A stretch of 14,840 bases of DNA, taken from contig CAMLGP010000014.1 in NCBI GenBank assembly GCA_946479535.1, forward strand, positions 1 to 14,840. The letters are read 5' to 3'. Position numbers and translations under genes: made by a program. The notes beneath the pieces are model-generated. The model made no database searches, was not told the DNA's origin, and saw nothing but the letters and a program-made list of their open reading frames with translations. Below are positions 1 through 6,968 of this stretch, piece after piece. The DNA is from an uncultured Bacteroidota bacterium. Lineage in GTDB: Bacteria > Bacteroidota > Bacteroidia > Chitinophagales > Chitinophagaceae. How positions within the stretch are numbered: the stretch's first letter is position 1; the number at the start of each line of letters is the position of its first letter.

Positions 1-886
1 TGGCAGGCAAAATAGGCACGGAAGAGCCGCCCGGAATGCAGGCTTTCAGTCGTTTGCCATTGGGAATACCACCGCAATATTCATCACTGTAAATAAATTC
101 TTCTACAGAGATGGTCATGTCTATCTCGTAAACACCAGGCTTATTAATATTGCCACAACTGGAGATCAGTTTTGTGCCGGTTGATTTTCCAATACCAATC
201 TTAGAGTATTCCTCTCCACCGTCATTGATGATGGGAACAACTGCGGCAATGGTCTCCACATTATTCACAACAGTAGGACAATCCCATACACCTTTCACAG
301 CCGGGAATGGTGGTTTAATACGGGGATTACCTCTTTTGCCTTCCAGTGATTCAATCAATGCAGTTTCTTCCCCACAGATATAAGCTCCCGCTCCGCGATG
401 TACATATATTTCACAATCAAACCCACTACCCTGGATATTTTTTCCCAGGAATCCATTATTCTTTGCTTCCTGTATGGCCTGTTCAAGAATATCCACTATC
501 CATGCATATTCCCCACGTATATAGATATAGGAAACTTTACTTCCAAGTGCAAAGCTGGAAACGATCATTCCTTCAATCAACAGGTGAGGAATGAACTCCA
601 TCAGGTACCGGTCTTTAAATGTACCGGGCTCTGATTCATCCGCATTCACTACCAGGTAACGGGGAACGCCTTCAGGTTTAGCCAGGAAGCTCCATTTCAT
701 TCCTGTAGGGAATCCTGCACCCCCTCTGCCACGCAATCCACTTTTCTTAACCTCTTCAGTGATCGCATCAGGGCTCATGGTCTTCAATGCCTTCTCCACA
801 CTGCGATAACCACCTTCGCGGCGATAAACATCAAAGTACCTGATGTTCTCTACATGTGCTTTATCTAATAATAATTTTCTACCCAT
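1..886 (-). CDS. nuoF: NADH-quinone oxidoreductase subunit F (NuoF), C-terminus outside window
   Basis: NuoF is the NADH-oxidising, FMN-binding subunit of complex I on the cytoplasmic arm. It passes electrons from NADH via FMN to iron-sulfur clusters. About 295 N-terminal residues are visible, opening with ATG at 884-886 (MGRKLLLDKAHVENIRYFD). The glycine-rich nucleotide-binding motif GRGGAGFPTG is at residues 53-62 and the FMN-binding motif NADESEPGTFKDR at 81-93. GAGAYICGEETALIESLEGK follows further on. The C-terminal 4Fe-4S cysteines (ESCGxCxxCR region in this family) would lie beyond position 1, so completeness cannot be judged. The gene follows nuoE, but a small secreted-protein gene and 94 nt of repeat-containing spacer intervene. 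The reading frame is open through to the window edge. The identification is secure. Confidence 0.97.
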   Translation of the reverse strand, partial: MGRKLLLDKAHVENIRYFDVYRREGGYRSVEKALKTMSPDAITEEVKKSGLRGRGGAGFPTGMKWSFLAKPEGVPRYLVVNADESEPGTFKDRYLMEFIPHLLIEGMIVSSFALGSKVSYIYIRGEYAWIVDILEQAIQEAKNNGFLGKNIQGSGFDCEIYVHRGAGAYICGEETALIESLEGKRGNPRIKPPFPAVKGVWDCPTVVNNVETIAAVVPIINDGGEEYSKIGIGKSTGTKLISSCGNINKPGVYEIDMTISVEEFIYSDEYCGGIPNGKRLKACIPGGSSVPILPA

Positions 887-890
887 TATT

Positions 891-923
891 CAAATTCAAA
901 AATCAAAAGTCAAAATTAAAAAA
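891..923 (+). repeat. AT-rich intergenic repeat, family 2, copy 1 (CAAAAGTCAAAA type)
   Basis: This A-rich stretch (caaattcaaaaatcaaaagt, then caaaattaaaaaa) lies 4 nt upstream of the nuoF start, in the spacer between the NTF2-like gene and nuoF. It resembles 8255-8282 directly and 8353-8385 in reverse complement. The other end of the spacer (about 965-985, attactttttacttctcttact) is a weaker, oppositely oriented version, so the spacer has the same head-to-head arm layout as 8255-8385. Its function is unknown. Confidence 0.55.
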
Positions 924-980
924 GGCCACCTGCCATTCTCCTTCAATATGAGTTTATAAAAAAATTACTTTTTACTTCTC

Positions 981-1394
981 TTACTTAAACCCCTGTCTTG
1001 CAAATAATATCCACCGCGCTCCTTTCTTCACATAAACTTCCAGCACCCTAAGGTGGATCTTATTTCTGACACCTTTATTAGTTGCATCATAATCTCCGGA
1101 AAAGCGAACGCTTGCCAGATTTCCATTCATAGACACCCTAATACTATCTTCCGATATGGAATGATAAGTTATCATATTATCAAGATCCCCGATCAGTTCT
1201 GCCTTGGATTGGATCCAGTTATTACTATGACCATAGCTCAGGGCTTTGTCAGTGAACTGATTAAGGGAAACTTTGTTCTTTGCTACCATCGCCTGATGTA
1301 AGTCTTTGCTGGCTTTGATTACTTTGGCTTCTTCTGTTTGCGCGCTGGCAACAACGAAAAAGCAGAGAAGGAGGAGCGTAAAAATTGTCTTCAC
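981..1394 (-). CDS. secreted NTF2/SnoaL-like (DUF4440-type) protein inside the nuo operon
   Basis: This is a 137-residue protein with an N-terminal signal peptide (hydrophobic residues 4-16, cleavage likely ASA|Q after residue 18). The rest fits a small NTF2/SnoaL-like cone fold of the DUF4440 kind. It has an N-terminal helix (KASKDLHQAMVAKNKVSLNQF), an ALSYGHSNNWIQSKAELIGDL segment, and a C-terminal strand pattern ending RVLEVYVKKGARWILFARQGFK. The start is GTG at 1392-1394. The preceding in-frame codon is a stop and no Met follows before residue 36. It begins 10 nt after the nuoE stop and so is probably co-transcribed with complex I. The protein should be periplasmic, whereas its neighbours NuoE and NuoF are cytoplasmic. 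This fold can be an enzyme (isomerase, dehydratase) or merely bind ligands, and no catalytic residues can be assigned. The family assignment is from pattern recognition and is moderately sure. Confidence 0.8.
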   Translation of the reverse strand: MKTIFTLLLLCFFVVASAQTEEAKVIKASKDLHQAMVAKNKVSLNQFTDKALSYGHSNNWIQSKAELIGDLDNMITYHSISEDSIRVSMNGNLASVRFSGDYDATNKGVRNKIHLRVLEVYVKKGARWILFARQGFK

Positions 1395-1404
1395 TTATTA
1401 TGTA

Positions 1405-1902
1405 TTAATTGTTTTTTTCTGCATTTCTCCTGCATTCATCAATGATCGAATCCACTTTATCCTTTGTCAGGTGTTCACGATAGGTTTTGCCCATCTGCAT
1501 CATGGGAGCATAACCGCAGGCGCCCAGGCATTCCACTGTTTTCAAAGTAAACAAACCGTCTTTGGTGGTTTCACCTGGTTTGATACCCAGTTTCTCATAG
1601 ATATAATGAATGATATCATCACTTCCGTTCAGCATGCACGGTCCGGTCTGGCAAACTTCAAACATATACCTACCTACTGGCTTGAGATTATACATGCTAT
1701 AGAAAGTAGCTACCTCATATACTTCAATAGGTTCCAGTTTCAGCAGAGAGGCCACGTAATCCATTACCGGCACATCCAGCCAGCCACCAAATTCCTGCTG
1801 GGCCAAATGCAATACCGGCAACAGGGCGCTCTTTTGCTTACCCGCAGGATAGCGGGCTACTATCTGATCTACCTCCTTAAGCTTTTGTTCCGAAAAAGTC
1901 AT
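1405..1902 (-). CDS. nuoE: NADH-quinone oxidoreductase subunit E (NuoE), 2Fe-2S
   Basis: NuoE is the thioredoxin-like [2Fe-2S] subunit of the complex I NADH-dehydrogenase module and partners NuoF. The 165 residues match the usual NuoE length. The N-terminal helical part contains VARYPAGKQKSALLPVLHLAQ and the conserved EVATFYSMYNLKPVG. The four cluster ligands are visible as C84-x4-C89 (VCQTGPC) and C125-x3-C129 (ECLGAC). The ATG start sits 75 nt after the nuoD stop, and the spacer holds an AT-rich inverted repeat. The downstream neighbour is the secreted NTF2-like gene rather than nuoF itself. Confidence 0.97.
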   Translation of the reverse strand: MTFSEQKLKEVDQIVARYPAGKQKSALLPVLHLAQQEFGGWLDVPVMDYVASLLKLEPIEVYEVATFYSMYNLKPVGRYMFEVCQTGPCMLNGSDDIIHYIYEKLGIKPGETTKDGLFTLKTVECLGACGYAPMMQMGKTYREHLTKDKVDSIIDECRRNAEKNN

Positions 1903-1912
1903 TCTTTACGTT

Positions 1913-1976
1913 ATTTTGAAATTTTGAAATCTCCAAATCGGGAACTTGAATTTCCCAATTTCAAAATTTCTAAATT
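1913..1976 (+). repeat. AT-rich intergenic repeat, family 1, copy 1 (nuoD-nuoE spacer)
   Basis: This fills the nuoD-nuoE gap. It has 13-bp perfect inverted arms: gaaattttgaaat at 1918-1930 and atttcaaaatttc at 1958-1970. An inner stem gggaa (1940-1944) / ttccc (1952-1956) gives a nested hairpin. The segment attttgaaatctccaaatcg recurs with two differences near 3210-3232. Related copies lie at 3209-3303 and 14031-14063. It is not coding, and as RNA it would form a weak, AU-rich hairpin. Confidence 0.65.
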
Positions 1977-1977
1977 C

Positions 1978-3201
1978 TTATGCATCCATCTCTCCTGCAA
2001 TCAGGTTGAGACTGCTCATTACTATTATTGCATCACTTAACATCGCTCCCTTTGTCAATTCTTCAAAGGCCTGGTAATACACAAAACAGGGGCGCCTGAA
2101 ATGAAGCCTGTACGGCGTTCTGCCACCATCACTGATGAAATAAAATCCCAGTTCTCCATTGGCTCCTTCCACTGAATTATATACTTCGCCGGCAGGCATA
2201 TCAATCTCACCCATGATGATCTTGAAATGCCAGATCAATGCTTCCATCTTTGTATATACATCCTCCTTGGGAGGGAGATAATATTCGGGTACATCCGCAT
2301 GATATATTTCTGCATCAGCGCCTTTGAATTCCTGTACTTTCTTATACGCCTGCTCAAGCAGGCTCATTGACTGCCATATTTCTTCATTGCGCACCAGGAA
2401 ACGGTCATAACAGTCACCCGTTGTACCTACAGGTACTGTAAACTGGAAATCTTCATAGCTGCTGTACGGAGAATGAATGCGTACATCATAATCAACACCT
2501 GCTGCACGAAGATTGGGACCAGTAAATCCATAATTCAATGCACGATCTGCACTGATAGGACCGGCGCCAATGGTGCGCTCCATGAATATGCGGTTGCGAT
2601 TGAAAAGATTCTCAAATTCTTTCCAGACTCTCGGAAACTCTTTCAGGAATTTCTCCAGTTTCTGAAACGCGATATCATTAAAGTTTCTTTCAAAACCTCC
2701 TATGCGTCCAATATTGGTAGTCAGTCTTGATCCGCAAACTTCTTCATAGATCTCATAGATCAGCTCGCGGTACTGCATTACATACAGGAAGCCTGTATAG
2801 GCGCCACTATCAACACCTACAATTGAATTACAGATAAGATGATCAGATATCCGCGCCAGCTCCATAATGATGATACGCAGATAATCCACCCGCTTTGGCG
2901 TTTTTACACCCAGCAATTTCTCGCAGGTGAGATGCCAGCCCATATTATTAATTGGAGAAGAGCAGTAATTCAACCGGTCTGTAAGCGGAGTGATCTGGTA
3001 TAAGGGCCTGCGTTCAGCAATCTTTTCAAATGCCCGGTGGATATAACCAATTGTCTGCTCTGTAGATACAATACGCTCACCATCCAGTTCCAGGATATTC
3101 TGCATCACACCGTGCGTGGCCGGGTGTGTTGGACCCAGGTTCAGCGTGGTGGTGGTCTTTTCTATACTTCCTTCCGGTAATTTGATATGCTGTTCTGACA
3201 T
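1978..3201 (-). CDS. nuoD: NADH-quinone oxidoreductase subunit D (NuoD)
   Basis: NuoD is the 49-kDa-type subunit of complex I. With NuoB it forms the quinone-reduction site at the foot of the peripheral arm. It is 407 residues, the normal length for a stand-alone NuoD. The hallmark GPTHPATHG is at residues 23-31, with H30 corresponding to the quinone-site histidine of the family. EKIAERRPLYQITPLTDRLNY follows at about 59-79, where Y79 corresponds to the quinone-site tyrosine. The C-terminal RRP…GEMDA ending matches the family's …GEVDR terminus. The start is ATG at 3199-3201. The nuoC stop lies 100 nt upstream across a repeat-rich spacer. In Bacteroidota the electron acceptor is normally menaquinone, which is family knowledge rather than something seen here. 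Confidence 0.98.
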   Translation of the reverse strand: MSEQHIKLPEGSIEKTTTTLNLGPTHPATHGVMQNILELDGERIVSTEQTIGYIHRAFEKIAERRPLYQITPLTDRLNYCSSPINNMGWHLTCEKLLGVKTPKRVDYLRIIIMELARISDHLICNSIVGVDSGAYTGFLYVMQYRELIYEIYEEVCGSRLTTNIGRIGGFERNFNDIAFQKLEKFLKEFPRVWKEFENLFNRNRIFMERTIGAGPISADRALNYGFTGPNLRAAGVDYDVRIHSPYSSYEDFQFTVPVGTTGDCYDRFLVRNEEIWQSMSLLEQAYKKVQEFKGADAEIYHADVPEYYLPPKEDVYTKMEALIWHFKIIMGEIDMPAGEVYNSVEGANGELGFYFISDGGRTPYRLHFRRPCFVYYQAFEELTKGAMLSDAIIVMSSLNLIAGEMDA

Positions 3202-3208
3202 TCGTTCG

Positions 3209-3303
3209 AATTTTGAAATCTCGAAATTGGGAAATTTTGAAACTTAACAGACCGTCACCTTCTCATAGATTTCGAAATTTCCCCATTCCAAAATTTCGAA
3301 ATC
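3209..3303 (+). repeat. AT-rich intergenic repeat, family 1, tandem copies 2a and 2b (nuoC-nuoD spacer)
   Basis: Two repeat units flank about 25 bp of ordinary sequence. Unit 2a (3209-3243) shares its core attttgaaatctcgaaattg with the nuoD-nuoE spacer copy. Unit 2b has perfect 13-bp inverted arms: gatttcgaaattt at 3268-3280 and aaatttcgaaatc at 3291-3303, around the loop ccccattcca. The right arm overlaps the nuoC stop codon (3302-3304) by 2 nt. On the minus strand unit 2b closely resembles the reverse complement of 14031-14063. Confidence 0.7.
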
Positions 3304-3892
3304 ATACAATATTCTCTCCTATATTAGTTTTATGTGACTCTATTAAAGTCCCATGATCAGTCTTCTCTGTTCCAAATCCAATAGTCCCACCCCTTCCAAA
3401 CATCTCATCATCTTTATCAATACGGCTCTGGTCTTCCAGCGGGTATTGTTTGCGTAATGGGAAATAATCCATTTCATCCACATTCAGGATCCGTTTCAGA
3501 TTGGGATGACCAACAATGTTGATCCCGTAAAAATCATACGTTTCTCTTTCCATCCAGTTGGCAGTGGAGAACAATCCTGTAGCAGTATAGACATCGGGTT
3601 TATTGATATCTGTGTAAACTTTAAACCGGATGCGGATATTATCTTCCAGGTTGTGCAGATGGTAAACTACGGCAAGTTCATTGCCCGGCTTATCCGGATA
3701 ATGAACCGCACAGAGATCAGTGAGGAACCGGAATCTCAACCCTGAATCATCGTAAAGGAAGTTCAGCACTTTCAGGTTGATCGCTGCAGGACTTTCAAAT
3801 GTGAGCATGCCATAAGGCTCTGAAAAAGCGCTAACCTGCTCACCAAATTTTTCAGTTAGTCGCTGTTTAATATGTTCGTTTGTCAAGGACAT
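3302..3892 (-). CDS. nuoC: NADH-quinone oxidoreductase subunit C (NuoC)
   Basis: NuoC is the 30-kDa-type peripheral-arm subunit of complex I and lies against NuoD. It is 196 residues and separate from nuoD, unlike the NuoCD fusion of E. coli. The family signature is clear in the C-terminal half: WMERETYDFYGINIVGHPNL followed by KRILNVDEMDYFPLRKQYPL. The tail after this (EDQSRIDKDDEMFGRGG… to GENIV) is hydrophilic and variable. The start is ATG at 3890-3892, 57 nt downstream of the nuoB stop, and the spacer carries a perfect 20-bp palindrome. The stop codon is built partly from the adjacent repeat. Confidence 0.97.
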   Translation of the reverse strand: MSLTNEHIKQRLTEKFGEQVSAFSEPYGMLTFESPAAINLKVLNFLYDDSGLRFRFLTDLCAVHYPDKPGNELAVVYHLHNLEDNIRIRFKVYTDINKPDVYTATGLFSTANWMERETYDFYGINIVGHPNLKRILNVDEMDYFPLRKQYPLEDQSRIDKDDEMFGRGGTIGFGTEKTDHGTLIESHKTNIGENIV

Positions 3893-3909
3893 TTTTTGAG
3901 CTATTAGCC

Positions 3910-3929
3910 ATCCCGATAGCTATCGGGAT
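3910..3929. repeat. perfect 20-bp GC-rich palindrome between nuoB and nuoC
   Basis: The sequence atcccgatagctatcgggat is a perfect palindrome with no spacer. It lies 17 nt before the nuoC start codon and 20 nt after the nuoB stop. There is no T-tract after it on the transcribed strand, so it does not look like a terminator. It would make an mRNA hairpin in the nuo transcript. From memory, the CCCGATAGCTATCGGG core is a recurrent intergenic palindrome in Bacteroidota genomes, but this was not checked. Confidence 0.85.
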
Positions 3930-3949
3930 AGTTTAGGTTCTTCAATACA

Positions 3950-4534
3950 TTACTGTATGCCATAGCTATCCAGTAATGCCTTGTATTGTGGACTGTTTCT
4001 TCTTCTTAAACTTTCTTTGCCTACCAGGTCCTGGATTCGGATTACACCATCAATGATGGCTTCAGGGCGGGGAGGGCATCCCGGAACATACACATCAACC
4101 GGCACAACCTGGTCAATCCCCTGCAATACACTGTAGGTGTCAAATATGCCTCCGCTGCTTGCACAGGCACCCACGGCAATTACCCAGCGGGGTTCAGCCA
4201 TCTGGAGATATACCTGCTTTACCACCGGACCCATTTTCTTGGCGATGGTTCCCATCACCATTAAAAGGTCACACTGGCGTGGTGAGAAACCTACCCGCTC
4301 ACTGCCAAAACGCGCCAGATCATAGTGAGAGCCCATGGTGGCCATGAATTCAATTCCGCAGCAGGAAGTAGCAAAAGGGAGCGGCCAGATGGAGTTCTTC
4401 CTGGCCAGACCAATAACGCTGTTCAGGGAAGTGGCAAAAAACCCCTCTCCCTGGTGGCCTTCAGGCATATCAGCAAGGCTGATATCCTTTTCCAAAGGTT
4501 TACTGTTTATATTATATGATACGGGACGAGCCAT
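3950..4534 (-). CDS. nuoB: NADH-quinone oxidoreductase subunit B (NuoB), N2 cluster
   Basis: NuoB carries the [4Fe-4S] cluster N2, the last electron carrier before quinone in complex I. It is 194 residues. The four cluster ligands are visible: tandem C58-C59 in ATSCCGIEFMA, C124 in VGACASSGG and C153 in VPGCPPRPEA. The N-terminal ~35 residues are a variable hydrophilic lead. The start is ATG at 4532-4534. The nuoA stop is 121 nt upstream. I see no convincing secondary promoter in that gap, so transcription from the nuoA promoter is assumed. Confidence 0.98.
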   Translation of the reverse strand: MARPVSYNINSKPLEKDISLADMPEGHQGEGFFATSLNSVIGLARKNSIWPLPFATSCCGIEFMATMGSHYDLARFGSERVGFSPRQCDLLMVMGTIAKKMGPVVKQVYLQMAEPRWVIAVGACASSGGIFDTYSVLQGIDQVVPVDVYVPGCPPRPEAIIDGVIRIQDLVGKESLRRRNSPQYKALLDSYGIQ

Positions 4535-4655
4535 AATTTTTAAGATTTAGTATGAGAATCCAAAACTTCCACCTCACCTTATTATAACACCTGCACCTAA
4601 CGTATGTTCTTACCAGTTATTATTTTAACCCATCACTTCGTCACATTTTGGATCC

Positions 4656-5051
4656 TCAGTCTTCCCACTTCAGTGCGCCTTTTTTAATTATATAAATAAA
4701 TCCGCATAGGAAAAAGGCTACAAACAGTAAAACGGCCCAAAAACCGCTCCAACCCAGTTCTTTGAAATTTACCGCATAGGGATAGAAGAAGATCACCTCC
4801 ACATCAAAAAGCACAAACAGGATGGCCGTAAGGAAATATTTAATGGCCATGGGCTGACGCGCGTCACCATGGCTTTCAATTCCACTTGCAAAAGTCTGCA
4901 ATTTATCAGTTGTCTTGCGTTTGGGACCGAGGAGATGCGAGAGTACCATTAACAGGACTACGAGACCAACAGCAAAAATTACCTGTATAGCTACCGGCAG
5001 ATAGGAGCTGGCATCGGATGTGGATGGATTTATCTGGAGTAAATGAATCAT
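4656..5051 (-). CDS. nuoA: NADH-quinone oxidoreductase subunit A (NuoA)
   Basis: NuoA is the small membrane subunit of complex I next to the quinone channel. It is 131 residues with three predicted helices at about 18-41, 70-92 and 101-122. The loop between helices 1 and 2 holds the family signature FASGIES (residues 54-60). Helix 2 reads KYFLTAILFVLFDVEVIFFYP, with the conserved acidic pair D83 and E85. The start is ATG at 5049-5051. It is the first gene of the nuo operon, directly behind a strong promoter match and a terminator for the preceding operon. Confidence 0.97.
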   Translation of the reverse strand: MIHLLQINPSTSDASSYLPVAIQVIFAVGLVVLLMVLSHLLGPKRKTTDKLQTFASGIESHGDARQPMAIKYFLTAILFVLFDVEVIFFYPYAVNFKELGWSGFWAVLLFVAFFLCGFIYIIKKGALKWED

Positions 5052-5069
5052 AATTTCTTACTCTACCGG

Positions 5070-5100
5070 CAAAAATAAGTCAGCAACCTCATTATTGAAA
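5070..5100 (-). promoter_or_regulatory. predicted promoter of the nuo operon (Bacteroidota -33/-7 type)
   Basis: On the minus strand, TTTC (5097-5100) is followed after exactly 19 nt by TATTTTTG (5070-5077). This matches the Bacteroidota primary sigma consensus TTTG-N19-TAnnTTTG with one difference in the -33 box. The -7 box ends 18 nt before the nuoA ATG, giving a very short leader. No Shine-Dalgarno sequence is seen. Confidence 0.65.
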
Positions 5101-5123
5101 GAATTTCTGAAAGCATTCAAAAT

Positions 5124-5154
5124 AAAAAAGCTGTCCGTCTGAAACGAACAGCTT
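5124..5154 (-). terminator. rho-independent terminator of the TPR/PstS-like operon
   Basis: Read on the minus strand, AAGCTGTTCG (5145-5154) pairs with CGGACAGCTT (5128-5137) around a 7-nt loop. One G-U pair is included, giving a 10-bp stem. A run of six T (5124-5129) closes it on the 3' side. It lies 29 nt after the TPR gene stop and just upstream of the nuo promoter, so it insulates the two operons. Confidence 0.85.
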
Positions 5155-5182
5155 CCGTATTAATTCTTAGAAAATTTTCTGA

Positions 5183-6928
5183 TTATTTGGCTGCCGGTTT
5201 CTTAGGCTTTGTGCCGGGAGGCTGGGACTCAGGTTTAGGCCTTGTTGCCGATTGCTGCGAACGTGTAGGCGTAGGTTTAGACAACAGGTCTATATTATGC
5301 TGAATGTTTTCCTGAAGAGCCGGGTCCTTGGAATTTGCATTTTTCATGATCGTGAGATATTCAATGGCTTTTGTCTTGTCCTTATCCTGGTAATAAGTAG
5401 CCAGGAAGTAGGACGTACCAGAAATCTGCCTGTTATATTTGGCAGTATCCTTTTGTGCAAACTCCAGCCATTTTAATGCTGCCGGAACAGCTATACTGTC
5501 TTTCTGGACCGTATCAATTAACACTGCATTATTATACATCCATTCCCAACCAAATTGCTGATCAGGCCATTTCTCTGATATAATTTTTGCGAGATCGTAT
5601 GATTTAATGAGGTCAGGATAGTTTCTGGTCCTGTAATCAGCATATAAAGTCGTAAAGTAATCATTAATATTAGGAGTAGGCTTAAGATCAAGGATCATCT
5701 GGCGCAGTTGGGCTTCTTTATCATACTGCTTTCTCGCTAAAAAGAATTCCGCACCGGTCTTCAGCAGATCAAGCTTGTTATCAATAGAAGTATCTGCTTT
5801 TATTCCATCCAGGTAACTCTGAAGAACAACTGCTTCCTCCCCGGGAATAGCACTATAAATATCAGCTTTCAAACCATAATCCTGGGCTACTATTTCTTCA
5901 GGAGCTGCTTTGGCAAAATATTGATCTATGTATTGTTTACCTGCTGCTGTATCTTTTTTATCGCGATAACTATAGGCTAAAAGCTTATAGACTCTGGCCT
6001 TTGTCTTATCACCCAGACGATCAGAAATTGATTTGGCCGACTGAATAGCTTTATCATAATTCTTCTGAGCCCATTGCATACTTGCTGCCAGGTATTCATT
6101 CTGTGGATCAGTATCAGCTGCACTCGCAAATTTTGTAGCATAGGATTCTGCTGCTGCCAGATCAAGCTTTCCCATTTTAAAATAGGCAAGCTCATAATAC
6201 GCTGGAGCAAAACGGGGATCCTTGCCAATTGCATCATTCAGGTATTTTTCAAAAAGCTCCCAGTTCTTTTGGGTCTTGAACAACATTGCCATCCTGTAAT
6301 AAGGAACTGCTGAATTTGGATTGGCTTCAATTGCTTTTTGATAGTTCTGGAATGCCTGACCACCATTCTCACCTGGCTTTGCATCAAGCAACGCATTACC
6401 AAGGTTTACATAAATATCTGCCTTTAATACATTGTCTTTTGTAGATACATTGGAGGCTTCCGTCAATTTTGCAACAGCATAATTGATATCACCTTTCTTT
6501 TCTTTATCAGTATAAGTATTGGCGATAGCTCTGCCCACTGCATTTAAAATTTCAGGATCACCGCCTTTTTTTCCGGATGAACTGGTCACTGCCATTTCAA
6601 AATGCTGACGTGCTTCATTGACCTTGCCCTGTCTCAATTCAACTTCTCCCAGGCCTGCCATTAATAATGGCGCATTGGCGCTGGAGGTAAGTCCTTTATC
6701 ATATACCGCTTTTGCACCTGCAACATCATTCATTCCTATATATGCCTGACCCAGCCAGTAAAAAGCCTCAAGGTCATTCGGATTGGCAGCCACCGCTTTT
6801 TCAAGGTTCGCTTTAGCAGTCTGGAATCTTTCCGCATAAATATCATTAATACTGTTGGCAACCTGCGCATTAATAACACCAATCGTTAGTAAGAAAGAAC
6901 CAATACCTGCTATGAAAAACTTCTTCAT
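5183..6928 (-). CDS. secreted tetratricopeptide-repeat protein
   Basis: This is a 581-residue exported TPR protein. The signal peptide is MKKFFIAGIGSFLLTIGVINA with cleavage likely before Q22 (A|Q). TPR-like helix pairs begin around residue 34 (AKANLEKAVAANPNDLEAFY and onward), clear up to about residue 300. More irregular helical repeats run to about 550. Typical repeat signatures include AFYWLGQAYIGMNDVAGAKAVYDKGL and FQNYQKAIEANPNSAVPYYRMAMLF. The last ~30 residues are Pro/Lys/Arg-rich and low complexity (KPTPTRSQQSATRPKPESQP, then GTKPKKPAAK). It starts 40 nt after the PstS-like gene and ends just before a terminator, so it is the last gene of that operon. TPRs usually mediate protein-protein contact, and the specific partner is unknown. 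A role in envelope assembly or scaffolding of the neighbouring lipoprotein is only inference. Confidence 0.9.
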   Translation of the reverse strand: MKKFFIAGIGSFLLTIGVINAQVANSINDIYAERFQTAKANLEKAVAANPNDLEAFYWLGQAYIGMNDVAGAKAVYDKGLTSSANAPLLMAGLGEVELRQGKVNEARQHFEMAVTSSSGKKGGDPEILNAVGRAIANTYTDKEKKGDINYAVAKLTEASNVSTKDNVLKADIYVNLGNALLDAKPGENGGQAFQNYQKAIEANPNSAVPYYRMAMLFKTQKNWELFEKYLNDAIGKDPRFAPAYYELAYFKMGKLDLAAAESYATKFASAADTDPQNEYLAASMQWAQKNYDKAIQSAKSISDRLGDKTKARVYKLLAYSYRDKKDTAAGKQYIDQYFAKAAPEEIVAQDYGLKADIYSAIPGEEAVVLQSYLDGIKADTSIDNKLDLLKTGAEFFLARKQYDKEAQLRQMILDLKPTPNINDYFTTLYADYRTRNYPDLIKSYDLAKIISEKWPDQQFGWEWMYNNAVLIDTVQKDSIAVPAALKWLEFAQKDTAKYNRQISGTSYFLATYYQDKDKTKAIEYLTIMKNANSKDPALQENIQHNIDLLSKPTPTRSQQSATRPKPESQPPGTKPKKPAAK

Positions 6929-6968
6929 TACTTGTCTTTTTTTTAAGATTTGTAAATATATATGTTTT

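Noticed and set aside
1306..2040. A 244-codon open frame on the plus strand across nuoE and its flanks
   Set aside because: It is antisense to nuoE, the NTF2-like gene start and the repeat, all of which have clear motifs on the minus strand. Its translation has no recognisable family pattern and it runs through the intergenic repeat.
1913..3303. CRISPR-like array from the repeated AT-rich units
   Set aside because: Units are divergent, differently oriented, separated by a whole gene, and there are no regular spacers or cas genes.
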